Below are positions 43,564 to 51,742 of a DNA stretch of 60,867 nucleotides, piece by piece. The translations under genes and the position numbers were made by a program. Below the pieces are notes generated by a model. The model ran no database searches. It was given only the letters and a program-made list of their open reading frames with translations, and was not told the DNA's origin. The DNA is from Pseudomonadota bacterium (GTDB taxonomy: Bacteria; Pseudomonadota; Gammaproteobacteria; Pseudomonadales; Pseudomonadaceae): NCBI GenBank assembly GCA_023431055.1, contig JAEYXX010000139.1, positions 1 to 60,867 on the forward strand. The letters are read 5' to 3'. The first letter of the stretch is position 1. Each line of letters begins with the position of its first letter.

Positions 43564-45243
43564 TCAGCGTTCGTGTACATAGGTGCCCGGGGCGGCTTCG
43601 CCGGCCGGGAATTTCTTGTTGCCCAGCGCCCGTGGAGCATTCTTGGTTTCGCCCGAGCGCTCGGCCAGCCAGCTTTGCCAATGCAGCCACCAGGAGTCGG
43701 CATGCTTGGTCGAGCTTTCCTGCCAGGCCTTCGGGTCCAGCGGCATTTCGCTGTTGGTCATGTAGCGTGCCTTGGGGTTGCCTGGCGGGTTGAGAATGCT
43801 CTGGATATGGCCGCTGTTGGACAGTACGAATTCGCACTTGCCGCCGAACAGATGAGCCGACTTGTAGCAGGAATCCCATGGCGTGATGTGGTCGGTGGTG
43901 CCGGCGACGACGAAGAAGTCGCAGGTCACCTGCTTGAGGTCGATCGGTGTGCCGCAGACTTCCAGCGCACCCGGGCGGGTCAGCGGGTTGGTCTGGAACA
44001 TCTCGATGAACTCGCCGTGCAGCGCGGCGGGCAGGCGTGTGGTGTCGTTGTTCCAGTAGAGAATGTCGAACACCGGCGGCTCGTTGCCCAGCAGGTAGTT
44101 GTTGACCCAGTAGTTCCAGATCAGGTCGTTGGGGCGCATCCAGGCGAACACCTTGGCCATGTCGCTGCCTTCCAGCACGCCGGCCTGGTAGGAGCGGCGC
44201 TTGGCGGCTTCCAGGGTCTTCTCGTCGGCGAACAGTGCTACCTGAGTGTCGAGCTGGGTGTCGAGCACGCTGACCAGCAGGGTCAGGGCATTGACCTTGG
44301 GCTGGCCGAGCGCGGCGTAGTGGCCGAGCAGCGATGCGGTGGTCAGGCCGCCGGAGCAGGCGCCGAGCATGTTGATGTCCTTGCTGCCGGTGATGGCGCA
44401 GATGACGTCGATGGCTTCCTTGAGCGCCTCGATGTAGGTGGACAGGCCCCACTCGCGCTGCGCCTTGGTCGGGTTGCGCCAACTGACCACGAAGGTCTGT
44501 ACCTGGCTGCGCAACAGGAAGCGCGCCAGGCTCTTGTCCGGCGACAGGTCGAAGACGTAGAACTTGTTGATCTGCGGCGGCACCACCAGCAGTGGGCGCT
44601 CGTGCACGCTTTCGGTGATCGGCTTGTACTGGATCAGCTCCAGCACGTCGTTGCGAAACACCACGGCGCCCTCGGTGGTGGCCAGGTTCTTGCCAACTTC
44701 GAAGGCCTCCATGTTTACCTGGCTGGGCATGCCACCGTTGTGCACCATGTCCTTGGCCAGGTGCGAGAGACCATCGAGCAGGCTCTTGCCGCCGGTTTCG
44801 AAGAAGCGCTTGACCGCTGCCGGATTGGCCATGCTGTTGGAAGGCGCCATGGCTTCGGTCATCAGGTTGATCACGAAATGGCCGCGGCTGGCGTCCTGCT
44901 CGGACAGCGAGCTGTGCTCGACCCAGTCGTGCAGTTCCTTGCGCCAGGCCAGGTAGGTCTGCAGGTAGCGGCGATATAGCGGGTTCTGGCTCCAGGCCGG
45001 GTCGGCGAAGCGGCGGTCACCGTCTTCGGGCTTGAGCGCGGACTGGCCGAGCATGACGTTCTTCAGTTCCAGGCCAAAATGGGCGACGTGCTTGGCGCTG
45101 TGGAAAGGTTGTTTGAGTGCCTGGGCGAGCACCATGCGGGCAGAGGTCAAAAGATCCTTGCCGCGGATACCGATCACCGGGTTGAGTCCCAGGGTGTTTT
45201 CCGAGGCCTGGCGTTTCAGGTCTTCGTTATTCTTGTCACTCAT
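43564..45243 (-). CDS. phaC1: Class II PHA synthase 1
   Basis: A 559-residue PHA synthase. Catalytic Cys296 is in the GACSGG box, Asp451 in TTDHITPWDS and His479 in SNSGHIQSILN, all at the positions expected for Pseudomonas PhaC1. First gene of phaC1-phaZ-phaC2-phaD. Codons 4-8 (AAG AAT AAC GAA GAC) form an A-rich stretch of the kind bound by Hfq/Crc. A -24/-12 promoter-like element and a TTAG-type palindrome lie upstream. Confidence 0.96.
   Translation of the reverse strand: MSDKNNEDLKRQASENTLGLNPVIGIRGKDLLTSARMVLAQALKQPFHSAKHVAHFGLELKNVMLGQSALKPEDGDRRFADPAWSQNPLYRRYLQTYLAWRKELHDWVEHSSLSEQDASRGHFVINLMTEAMAPSNSMANPAAVKRFFETGGKSLLDGLSHLAKDMVHNGGMPSQVNMEAFEVGKNLATTEGAVVFRNDVLELIQYKPITESVHERPLLVVPPQINKFYVFDLSPDKSLARFLLRSQVQTFVVSWRNPTKAQREWGLSTYIEALKEAIDVICAITGSKDINMLGACSGGLTTASLLGHYAALGQPKVNALTLLVSVLDTQLDTQVALFADEKTLEAAKRRSYQAGVLEGSDMAKVFAWMRPNDLIWNYWVNNYLLGNEPPVFDILYWNNDTTRLPAALHGEFIEMFQTNPLTRPGALEVCGTPIDLKQVTCDFFVVAGTTDHITPWDSCYKSAHLFGGKCEFVLSNSGHIQSILNPPGNPKARYMTNSEMPLDPKAWQESSTKHADSWWLHWQSWLAERSGETKNAPRALGNKKFPAGEAAPGTYVHER
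45221..45234 (-). promoter_or_regulatory. Candidate Hfq/Crc (catabolite activity) motif in phaC1 codons 4-8
   Basis: On the minus strand AAGAATAACGAAGA follows the A-rich AANAANAA pattern used by Hfq with Crc to block translation in Pseudomonas. It lies within the first eight codons. Crc control of phaC1 is known in P. putida; the site here is inferred from sequence. Confidence 0.5.
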
Positions 45244-45367
45244 CTACGACGCTCCAATGTCCTGAGTCGCGCACCGGCCGTGCTCGCGGCGAAACAAGGG
45301 CCAGGTACTGCTCGGGTTGCCGGGGGCGGATCGAGTCCGCGTCATGCATTGCATCTGGCTGGGCCAA

Positions 45368-45384
45368 ACGCAGGGAACCTGCCA
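45368..45384 (-). promoter_or_regulatory. Putative sigma-54 (-24/-12) promoter of phaC1
   Basis: Minus-strand TGGCAGGTTCCCTGCGT: GG and GC are 12 bases apart, with TGGCA upstream, close to TGGCACG-N4-TTGCA. Transcription would start near 45358, about 115 bases before the phaC1 ATG. Confidence 0.55.
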
Positions 45385-45453
45385 GTTCCTTGGTTACCCG
45401 AGTTTTTGCCGTTAGGCAAGCTGATCGATAGGGCAGGAGTATGCCGCGATAGT

Positions 45454-45471
45454 TTAGAAAAATCGTTCTAA
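45454..45471. promoter_or_regulatory. Candidate PhaD operator upstream of phaC1
   Basis: TTAGAA (45454-45459) and TTCTAA (45466-45471) are perfect inverted half-sites six bases apart, extended by TAGT/ACTA. Same spacing as the site at 38457 upstream of phaI. Confidence 0.55.
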
Positions 45472-45531
45472 CTACCGGGAAACGAAGTGGGGGAGAGGGA
45501 GAGCGCTCTACGACGAGCTTTGCATGAGACG

Positions 45532-45903
45532 TCAGAGCATCAGGCGTACGACGGACTCGTTGGGGTCGCGGGATTTGCCGGCGGCGCTGAGCTGCGCCAG
45601 GTAGTCGGCCCAGAGTTGCTCTTGCCGGGTGGCCAGCTCGTGCAGGTATTCCCAGGTGAACAGGCCGCTGTCATGGCCGTCATCGAAGCACAGTTTCAGT
45701 GCATAGTTGCCGGCGGGTTCGATGCGTTCGAGGCCGACGTTGAGCTTGCCGGTCTGCAGAATCGGTTGGCCATGCCCCTGCACTTCCGCTGAGGGGGAGT
45801 GCACGCGCAGGAACTCGGCGCTGAGCGAGTAACTCTGCTCGCCGTAGCGCAGCTCCAGAGTCTTCGAGGCCTTGTGCAGTTTGATCGCGCTGGGGATGGG
45901 CAT
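45532..45903 (-). CDS. DUF971 (GBBH-like N-terminal domain) protein
   Basis: A 123-residue single-domain protein resembling the N-terminal domain of gamma-butyrobetaine hydroxylase (PF06155): LHKASKTLELRYGEQSYSLSAEFLRVHSPSAEVQGHG, then LNVGLERIEPAGNYALKLCFDDGHDSGLFTWEYLHELA. In stand-alone form this domain is linked to iron-sulfur or metal-related processes rather than carnitine chemistry. It lies between hslU and phaC1, as in P. aeruginosa (PA5055). No strong ribosome site: the repeat array begins 13 bases before the ATG. Confidence 0.87.
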   Translation of the reverse strand: MPIPSAIKLHKASKTLELRYGEQSYSLSAEFLRVHSPSAEVQGHGQPILQTGKLNVGLERIEPAGNYALKLCFDDGHDSGLFTWEYLHELATRQEQLWADYLAQLSAAGKSRDPNESVVRLML

Positions 45904-45915
45904 GGGAGAATTTCC

Positions 45916-46031
45916 GGCTACAGGCTACAGGCTACAGGCTACAGGCTACAGGCTACAGGCTACAGGCTACAGGCTACAGGCTACAGGCTACAGGCCTTGC
46001 TTCGGCTTGCAGCCTGCCGCCTGAAGCCGCT
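45916..46031. repeat. Tandem array of 11 GGCTACA heptamers plus hairpin
   Basis: Eleven exact heptamers run from 45916 to 45992. They are followed by GGCCTTGCTTCGGCTTGCAGCCTGCCGCCTGAAGCCGC, which can fold into GGCTGCAAG-type stems. The element separates hslU from the DUF971 gene. Shorter relatives: 58086-58150 (four heptamers), 51743-51815 and 38373-38455. Confidence 0.9.
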
Positions 46032-46032
46032 G

Positions 46033-47373
46033 TTAAAGAATATACCGCGACAGGTCTTCGTCCTGCGCCAGTTCGCCGAGGTGGCCGTTGACGTAGGCCG
46101 CATCGATGCGAATCGCCTCACCGTGCTGCTGGCCAGCGAGATCGGAGGCCGTGAAGGAAACCTCTTCCAGCAGGCGTTCGAGCAGGGTGTGCAGGCGACG
46201 GGCACCGATGTTCTCGGTCTTCTCGTTGACCTGCCAGGCGATCTCGGCGATGCGCTTGATGCCGTCTTCGGCGAATTCGATATTCAGCCCTTCGGTCTTC
46301 AGCAGGGCGCTGTACTGCTCGGTGAGCGAAGCGTGCGGCTCGCTGAGGATACGTTCGAAATCCTGCGGGCTCAGGGCCTTGAGCTCGACGCGGATTGGCA
46401 GGCGGCCCTGCAGCTCAGGCACCAGGTCGCTCGGTTTGCTCAGGTGGAAGGCGCCCGAAGCGATGAACAGGATATGGTCGGTCTTGACCATGCCCAGCTT
46501 GGTGTTGACCGTGCAGCCTTCGATCAGCGGCAGCAGGTCGCGCTGCACGCCCTCACGCGAGACGTCGGCGCCGCCGGCGTTGGCACGCTTGGCCACCTTG
46601 TCGATCTCGTCGATGAAGACGATGCCGTGCTGCTCGACAGCCTCCAGCGCGCGGGCCTTGAGTTCTTCCTCGTTGACCAGGCGTGCGGCTTCCTCGTCGC
46701 GTACCAGCTTCATGGCATCGGCGACCTTGAGCTTGCGGCTCTTCTTCTTGCCCTTGCCCATGCTGGAGAACAGGTTCTGCAGCTGGTTGGTCATCTCCTC
46801 CATGCCCGGCGGGGTCATGATCTCCACACCCATGGGGGCGTCGGCTACTTCGATGTCGATTTCCTTGTCGTTCAACTGACCTTCGCGCAGGCGCTTGCGG
46901 AACAGCTGGCGGGTATTGGAATCCTCGCTGCGCACCGGCTCGTCGCCGAAGCCCTGTCGCGCGGGCGGCAGCAGGGCGTCGAGGATGCGCTCCTCGGCAG
47001 CGTCCTCGGCGCGGTGGCGTACCTTGGTCATTTCCTGCTCGCGCAGCATCTTCACCGCGGCGTCGGCCAGGTCACGGATGATCGACTCGACGTCGCGGCC
47101 GACATAGCCCACCTCGGTGAACTTGGTCGCTTCGACTTTCAGGAACGGCGCATTGGCCAGCTTGGCCAGGCGGCGGGCGATCTCGGTCTTGCCGACGCCG
47201 GTCGGGCCGATCATCAGGATGTTCTTCGGCGTCACTTCCTGGCGCAGCTCGGCCGGCAGCTGCATGCGCCGCCAGCGGTTGCGCAGGGCGATGGCGACGG
47301 CGCGCTTGGCGTCGTCCTGGCCGATGATGTGGCGGTTGAGTTCGTGGACGATCTCGCGGGGCGTCATGGACAT
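46033..47373 (-). CDS. hslU: ATP-dependent protease ATPase subunit HslU
   Basis: A 446-residue AAA+ unfoldase. Walker A GPTGVGKT is at residues 56-63 and Walker [13 protein letters not shown] near 250; the I-domain lies between, and the C-terminus ends SRYIL, the tail that docks on HslV. First residues [36 protein letters not shown] are diagnostic. It is separated from hslV by a MITE-like repeat. Confidence 0.97.
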   Translation of the reverse strand: MSMTPREIVHELNRHIIGQDDAKRAVAIALRNRWRRMQLPAELRQEVTPKNILMIGPTGVGKTEIARRLAKLANAPFLKVEATKFTEVGYVGRDVESIIRDLADAAVKMLREQEMTKVRHRAEDAAEERILDALLPPARQGFGDEPVRSEDSNTRQLFRKRLREGQLNDKEIDIEVADAPMGVEIMTPPGMEEMTNQLQNLFSSMGKGKKKSRKLKVADAMKLVRDEEAARLVNEEELKARALEAVEQHGIVFIDEIDKVAKRANAGGADVSREGVQRDLLPLIEGCTVNTKLGMVKTDHILFIASGAFHLSKPSDLVPELQGRLPIRVELKALSPQDFERILSEPHASLTEQYSALLKTEGLNIEFAEDGIKRIAEIAWQVNEKTENIGARRLHTLLERLLEEVSFTASDLAGQQHGEAIRIDAAYVNGHLGELAQDEDLSRYIL

Positions 47374-47423
47374 GGAATCTGGCTCGCTATCGAATCGATG
47401 AAAAAAGTGGACGCTTGGGGCTC

Positions 47424-47562
47424 TCTAAAAACGTAGGCGAGGCAGCCAGCGCAAGGCGGAAGCAGGCGAGGAACGGTCGGAGTCGCGGTCGACTTTACTG
47501 TTGTAAATGAGCATTCCGAGTCTGTTTCCAACGCGGCGATGACAACGCAGGTAGTTTTTAGA
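47424..47562. repeat. MITE-like repeat, copy B, inside the hslV-hslU gap
   Basis: About 139 bases bounded by perfect 9-base inverted ends TCTAAAAAC/GTTTTTAGA. The internal blocks are shared with copy A (6389-6516), while the terminal T/A bases differ in a paired way (TTT...AAA in A, TCT...AGA in B). It ends six bases before the hslV stop triplet. Confidence 0.82.
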
Positions 47563-47568
47563 TAGGCC

Positions 47569-48099
47569 TCACTCGGGGGCGTCCAGTTCCTCGACTGTCT
47601 GGTGATGATTGGTGAAGACACAGATATCGCCGGCAATACCGAGCGCGGTCTCGGCCACTTCGCGGGCGGACAGGTCGGTCTTCATCAGCAGTGCGCGTGC
47701 GGCCGCCTGGGCGAAGTTGCCGCCGGAGCCCATGGCGATCAGGCCTTCTTCGGGCTCGACGACGTCGCCGTTGCCGGTGATGATCAGGGATGCGTCCTTG
47801 TTGGCCACAGCCAGCATGGCTTCCAGGCGGCTCAGGCTGCGGTCGGTACGCCAGTCCTTGGCCAGCTCGACCGCGGCGCGGACCAGATGGCCCTGATGTT
47901 TCTCAAGCTGCCCTTCGAAGCGCTCGAACAAGGTGAAGGCGTCGGCGGTAGCGCCAGCGAAGCCGGCCAGCACCTGGCCGTGGTAGAGGCGGCGCACCTT
48001 CTTGGCGTTGCCCTTCATGACGGTGTTGCCGAGGGATACCTGGCCGTCGCCTGCCATCACGACCTTGCCGTGGCGGCGCACTGAAACGATGGTGGTCAA
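47569..48099 (-). CDS. hslV: ATP-dependent protease peptidase subunit HslV
   Basis: A 176-residue threonine peptidase. The start codon is TTG (48097-48099), giving fMet-Thr-Thr-Ile-Val; removal of Met exposes the catalytic Thr. GGAG lies about nine bases upstream. Family motifs [49 protein letters not shown] and [15 protein letters not shown] are present. Forms the HslUV protease with the next gene. Confidence 0.97.
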   Translation of the reverse strand: MTTIVSVRRHGKVVMAGDGQVSLGNTVMKGNAKKVRRLYHGQVLAGFAGATADAFTLFERFEGQLEKHQGHLVRAAVELAKDWRTDRSLSRLEAMLAVANKDASLIITGNGDVVEPEEGLIAMGSGGNFAQAAARALLMKTDLSAREVAETALGIAGDICVFTNHHQTVEELDAPE

Positions 48100-48147
48100 G
48101 GGTGAATCTCCACGCTGCGGGGCGAACTTGCCCGGATGGAAACTCAG

Positions 48148-48173
48148 ATGGGGTGCCCGCCGCGGCTTTTCAA
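48148..48173 (-). promoter_or_regulatory. Sigma-32 heat-shock promoter of hslVU
   Basis: Minus-strand TTGAAA (48168-48173), 14-base spacer, CCCCAT (48148-48153) followed by CT: a very close match to the RpoH consensus, about 50 bases before the hslV start. Confidence 0.85.
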
Positions 48174-48193
48174 CCGGCGGCGGATCAAACGGC

Positions 48194-48229
48194 GATCAGC
48201 GGACCTACGCTGCTGTAACAGATTGCTGA
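48194..48229. repeat. Degenerate duplicate of the SPOR gene 3' end (left flank of the NYN gene)
   Basis: GATCAGCGGACCT, then ACGCTGCTGTAACA, then TTGCTGA, matching 49274-49312 apart from short deletions (one base, then three bases) and one mismatch. The right copy encodes the end of the SPOR gene and its stop codon; this left copy encodes nothing. Confidence 0.8.
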
Positions 48230-48318
48230 TGGGCTGGCGAAGCGTAGGGCTGTGCTGGGAGCGATGCAGGCATTAAGATTTAAGTATTCACATTGACCAA
48301 GCAGGGAAAGCTTCAAGA

Positions 48319-49233
48319 ATGGGTGCGTATCAGGCGGCAGGAGACTCTCGGGTGGCAGTGCTAGTTGACTGCGACAATGTATCCCCTGAAATTTTGGATT
48401 ATTCCTTACGTGTTGTGGCCCAGTTCGGTCGAGTAGTTATGCGACGCGGCTATGGAAATCATGGAACACTGGGGAATCGATGGCAGGAGGCTCTGGTGCG
48501 CCAGGCCTTTACTCCATGTCTGCAGTACCAGTATGCGGCTGGTAAGAACACAGCTGATATCGCTTTGGCTCTTGATGCGCTAGAGGTTCTATTTGATCAG
48601 CGAGCCGATACATTTTGCTTGGTTACCTCGGACTCTGACTTTGCTTATCTGTGTCGCAAGCTACGTGAGCGTGGCGCTACAGTTTTCATTGTTGGTGAGC
48701 CGAAAACGCCAGATGCGCTGCGTAATGCCAGCGATCAGTTTTTTGAGTGGAGACTCCGGGCTCTTGAATCAGAAAATGAACCTGATGAGAAGAGTGGCAG
48801 CAAAGTTGAACTCGACGTGAAAACTGAGGGTGTGAAGCCCGTTCCGCCTCGCCCCCCAGTTAAAAGGCGGCCGCGTTTTGTGGTAGAGGCCGTGGCCTTG
48901 CTCACAAGTGATACCAGTGAGGGGAAGGTTAGTCTGGGGGCTTTAGGCCAATATTTGAAACGCACTGATCCGGCGTTCTCCCCACAGACCTATGGTCATA
49001 CGGGGTTGCTGGATATGCTCAAAACATATGATTTGCTTGCTCCTATTCAAGAGCAAGGTGGGCATTGGAACGTGTCGTTAGCTGTGGCAGCTTCCGATGT
49101 AGCGGCGTGTCCACGTTGCGGCAATCTGGGCTGCGTTGAGCATGCTGGCGGTACTTGGTGTAATCGCTGTGGTGATTTCGCTACTCCGCCTGACCCTGCA
49201 CATCTGCCGTCCAATAACCTAAGGCGCCGTTAG
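48319..49233 (+). CDS. NYN nuclease-like, LOTUS (OST-HTH) and zinc-ribbon protein
   Basis: A 304-residue three-part protein. The N-terminal NYN/LabA domain (residues ~10-145) keeps the acidic residues of the PIN-like fold: D17, D19 (LVDCDN), D80 (KNTAD) and D105/D107 (TSDSD). A Lys/Pro-rich linker (~150-185) leads to a LOTUS winged helix (~186-255, LGQYLKRTDPAFSPQTYGHTGLLDML). The C-terminus has a zinc ribbon with C264, C267, C272, C281 and C284. It probably binds and possibly cleaves RNA. Its base composition (about 50% GC) and codon use (TTA, AGA-type codons) differ strongly from neighbours, suggesting recent acquisition. It interrupts the usual hslV-SPOR order. Biological role unknown. Confidence 0.88.
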   Translation: MGAYQAAGDSRVAVLVDCDNVSPEILDYSLRVVAQFGRVVMRRGYGNHGTLGNRWQEALVRQAFTPCLQYQYAAGKNTADIALALDALEVLFDQRADTFCLVTSDSDFAYLCRKLRERGATVFIVGEPKTPDALRNASDQFFEWRLRALESENEPDEKSGSKVELDVKTEGVKPVPPRPPVKRRPRFVVEAVALLTSDTSEGKVSLGALGQYLKRTDPAFSPQTYGHTGLLDMLKTYDLLAPIQEQGGHWNVSLAVAASDVAACPRCGNLGCVEHAGGTWCNRCGDFATPPDPAHLPSNNLRRR

Positions 49234-49244
49234 GTTAAAGTTGA

Positions 49245-49264
49245 AGGGAGGGCTAACCCTCCCT
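49245..49264. terminator. Hairpin between the convergent NYN and SPOR genes
   Basis: AGGGAGGG (49245-49252) and CCCTCCCT (49257-49264) pair perfectly around CTAA, 12 bases after the NYN stop. There is no long T run, so termination strength is uncertain. Confidence 0.5.
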
Positions 49265-49275
49265 ATCCAAGCTGA

Positions 49276-49950
49276 TCAGCGGACCTGACGCTGCTGTAAC
49301 AACAGGTTGCTGAAGCCGCCGGCTGCCAGGGTCTTCTGCGCGCTGGCCAGTTGTTCGCGACTGGCGAAGGGGCCGACCAGTACCCGGTGCCAGGTCTCCT
49401 CGCGTACCTTGCCGGTTTCCACCCGCACGTTCTGGCCGAGCAGGATGATCTGCGCGCGCAGGCCGTCGGCGTCGTCGCGCTTACGGAACGAGCCGGCCTG
49501 CAGGAAGAACTGCGTGGTGACCGGCGCGCTGGCCAGCACGGGCGGCGGAGGCGGCGGCACCTGGCCGTTGAGCGCGGCTTCGGCGCGCGCGGTGTCGATC
49601 TTCGCGGCTTCTTCCGGGGTGACCGGCTTCTGCTCCGGGGCAGGTGGCGGCGTTTCCTCCAGCGCCTGCGGCAGGATCACTTCCGACTCCGGCAGCAGGG
49701 TGTAGAAGTCATACTTGGGCCTGGCCGGCTCGGATTGCGCCGGCTTTGGCTCGGGTTTACTGCTGCGCACCTGCTCGCCCTTGTCGCGCTTGATTTCGTC
49801 ACGGCCCGGTTCGAGGCTGAACAGGAACATGAAGAAACCACCGACCACCAGGCCGCAGGCCAGCCAGATCCAGCCCGGTACGGGCTTTTTCGCCGGGGCC
49901 TGATAGCGACTGGCGCCGCGTTTCGGCGCCGGCTTCTTGCGCGCTGCCAT
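49276..49950 (-). CDS. SPOR-domain cell-division-type protein
   Basis: A 224-residue bitopic membrane protein. A basic cytoplasmic N-terminus (MAARKKPAPKRGASRYQAP) leads to a single membrane helix (WIWLACGLVVGGFFMFLFSL, residues ~28-47), a Pro/Glu-rich linker and a C-terminal SPOR domain (TQFFLQAGSFRKRDDADGLRAQIILLGQNVRVE...WHRVLVGPFASREQLASAQKTL) that binds denuded septal peptidoglycan. This is FtsN-like architecture (PA5052 equivalent). It directly abuts argS (stop of argS at the next base). Its 3' end is duplicated on the far side of the NYN gene. Confidence 0.9.
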   Translation of the reverse strand: MAARKKPAPKRGASRYQAPAKKPVPGWIWLACGLVVGGFFMFLFSLEPGRDEIKRDKGEQVRSSKPEPKPAQSEPARPKYDFYTLLPESEVILPQALEETPPPAPEQKPVTPEEAAKIDTARAEAALNGQVPPPPPPVLASAPVTTQFFLQAGSFRKRDDADGLRAQIILLGQNVRVETGKVREETWHRVLVGPFASREQLASAQKTLAAGGFSNLLLQQRQVR

Positions 49951-51690
49951 TTACATCCGCTCCAGAGTTTCCAGGCCGAGCAGCTCCAGGCCCTGCTTGA
50001 GGGTGCGGCCGGTCAGGGCAGCCAGGCGCAGACGGCTGTCGCGCGTAGCTTCGCTCTCGGCGCTGAGGATCGGGCAGTTCTCGTAGAAGCTGGAGAACAG
50101 GCCGGCGATGTCATACAGGTAAGCGCAGAGCATATGCGGCGTGCCTTTCTCGGCGACATTGCCGAGCAGCTCGCCGAACTGCGCCAGTTTGGCGGCCAGG
50201 GCCTGCTCCTGATCGGCGACCAGGGTGATCTGCCCGCCGATTTCATCCACACCCTTGCCCAGCTTGCGGAAGATGCTGGCGACGCGGGTGTAGGCGTACA
50301 GCAGGTACGGCGCTGTATTGCCTTCGAAACTCAGCATCAGGTCGAAGTTGAAGCTGTAGTCGCTGGTGCGGTGCTTGGACAGGTCGGCGTATTTAACCGA
50401 GGCGATGCCGACCACGCGGGCGATTCTACGCAGCTCGTCCTCGTCCAGTTCCGGGTTTTTGTCCTTTACCAGGCTGTAGGCGCGCTGTTCGGCTTCGTCG
50501 AGCAGTTGCACCAGCTTCACCGTGCCGCCGTCGCGGGTCTTGAACGGGCGGCCGTCCGGGCCGTTCATGGTGCCGAAGCCCATGTGTTCCATGTCCATGC
50601 TGGCGGGGACGAAGCCGGCCAGGCGCGCGCAGGCGAAGACCATCTGGAAGTGCAAGGCCTGGCGCTGGTCGACGAAGTACAGCACGCGGTCGGCCTTGAG
50701 CGTGTCTGCGCGGTAGCGGGTGGCAGCCAGGTCGGTGGTGGCGTACAGGTAGCCGCCGCCAGCCTTCTGCACGATCAGCGGCAGCGGGTTGCCTTCGGCG
50801 TTCTTGAACTCGTCCATGAATACGCACTTGGCGCCATTGTCCTCGGTCAGCAGGCCCTTGGCGGCAAGGTCGGCGACCACCTGCGGCAGGTCGTCGTTAT
50901 AGGCGCTCTCGCCCTTGACGTCGGCCATGGAGAGCTTGACTCCGAGGCGGTCGTACAGCGCCTGGCAATGCGACAGGGAGATGTCGTTGAAACGATGCCA
51001 CAGGCGCAAGCACTCGGCGTCGCCGGCCTGCAGCTGCACCACCAGCTCGCGGGCGCGGTCGGCGAACTCTGGGGATTCGTCGAAGCGCTTCTTGGCCGCG
51101 CGGTAGAAGCCTTCCAGGTCAGCCAGCTCGCTCTCGGCGGCTGCCGGGTTTTCCTGCATGTAGGCCAGCAGCATGCCGAACTGGGTGCCCCAGTCACCGA
51201 CATGGTTCTGGCGGATCACGGTGTCGCCAAGGAATTCCAGCACCCGCGCCACGCCGTCGCCGATGATGGTCGAGCGCAGGTGACCGACGTGCATTTCCTT
51301 GGCCAGGTTGGGCGCGGACAGGTCGACCACCACGCGCTGCGCCGGACCGTTCTTGCGCACGCCGAGTTTGGCATCGGCCAGTGCCGCTTCCAGGCGCTGG
51401 GCCAGGGCATCACTGTTCTGGAAGAAGTTGAGGAAGCCGGGACCGGCGATTTCCACCTTGGTGATCTGCTCGTCGGCCGGCAGGGCTGCGATCAGTTTCT
51501 CGGCCAGGTCGCGCGGCTTCATGCCAGCCGGCTTGGCCAGCATCATGGCGATGTTGCTGGCGAAGTCGCCGTGGCTCTTGTCCCTGGTGTTCTCCACCTG
51601 GATGGCCGGCGTCAGGCCCGCAGGCAACACGCCTTCGGCGGTCAGGCGGTCGAGGGCTTGCTGGATCAGGTGGCGAATGCTGTCTTTCAT
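49951..51690 (-). CDS. argS: Arginyl-tRNA synthetase
   Basis: A 579-residue class I synthetase. The N-terminal Add-1 domain (residues 1-110) precedes the HIGH motif in [18 protein letters not shown] (near 125-140); the C-terminal anticodon-binding DALR domain ends [34 protein letters not shown] is the catalytic loop typical of ArgRS, which lacks canonical KMSKS. Upstream of the start is a repeat element. Confidence 0.96.
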   Translation of the reverse strand: MKDSIRHLIQQALDRLTAEGVLPAGLTPAIQVENTRDKSHGDFASNIAMMLAKPAGMKPRDLAEKLIAALPADEQITKVEIAGPGFLNFFQNSDALAQRLEAALADAKLGVRKNGPAQRVVVDLSAPNLAKEMHVGHLRSTIIGDGVARVLEFLGDTVIRQNHVGDWGTQFGMLLAYMQENPAAAESELADLEGFYRAAKKRFDESPEFADRARELVVQLQAGDAECLRLWHRFNDISLSHCQALYDRLGVKLSMADVKGESAYNDDLPQVVADLAAKGLLTEDNGAKCVFMDEFKNAEGNPLPLIVQKAGGGYLYATTDLAATRYRADTLKADRVLYFVDQRQALHFQMVFACARLAGFVPASMDMEHMGFGTMNGPDGRPFKTRDGGTVKLVQLLDEAEQRAYSLVKDKNPELDEDELRRIARVVGIASVKYADLSKHRTSDYSFNFDLMLSFEGNTAPYLLYAYTRVASIFRKLGKGVDEIGGQITLVADQEQALAAKLAQFGELLGNVAEKGTPHMLCAYLYDIAGLFSSFYENCPILSAESEATRDSRLRLAALTGRTLKQGLELLGLETLERM

Positions 51691-51742
51691 GTTCGGCTCG
51701 GGTTGCCTTGGGGCTTTGGTCGAAAACTGCGCATTATAGAAG

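Noticed and set aside
45532..45903. Carnitine biosynthesis gene, because of the GBBH-like name of DUF971
   Set aside because: Only the small N-terminal domain is present; the dioxygenase domain is missing, and the locus is unrelated to the carnitine genes.
45916..45992. Possible CRISPR array
   Set aside because: The heptamers are directly adjacent, with no spacers and no cas genes.
45799..47436. 545-codon plus-strand frame across the heptamer array
   Set aside because: It reads the 7-base repeats as a YRLQATG peptide and then runs antisense to hslU; a repeat artefact.
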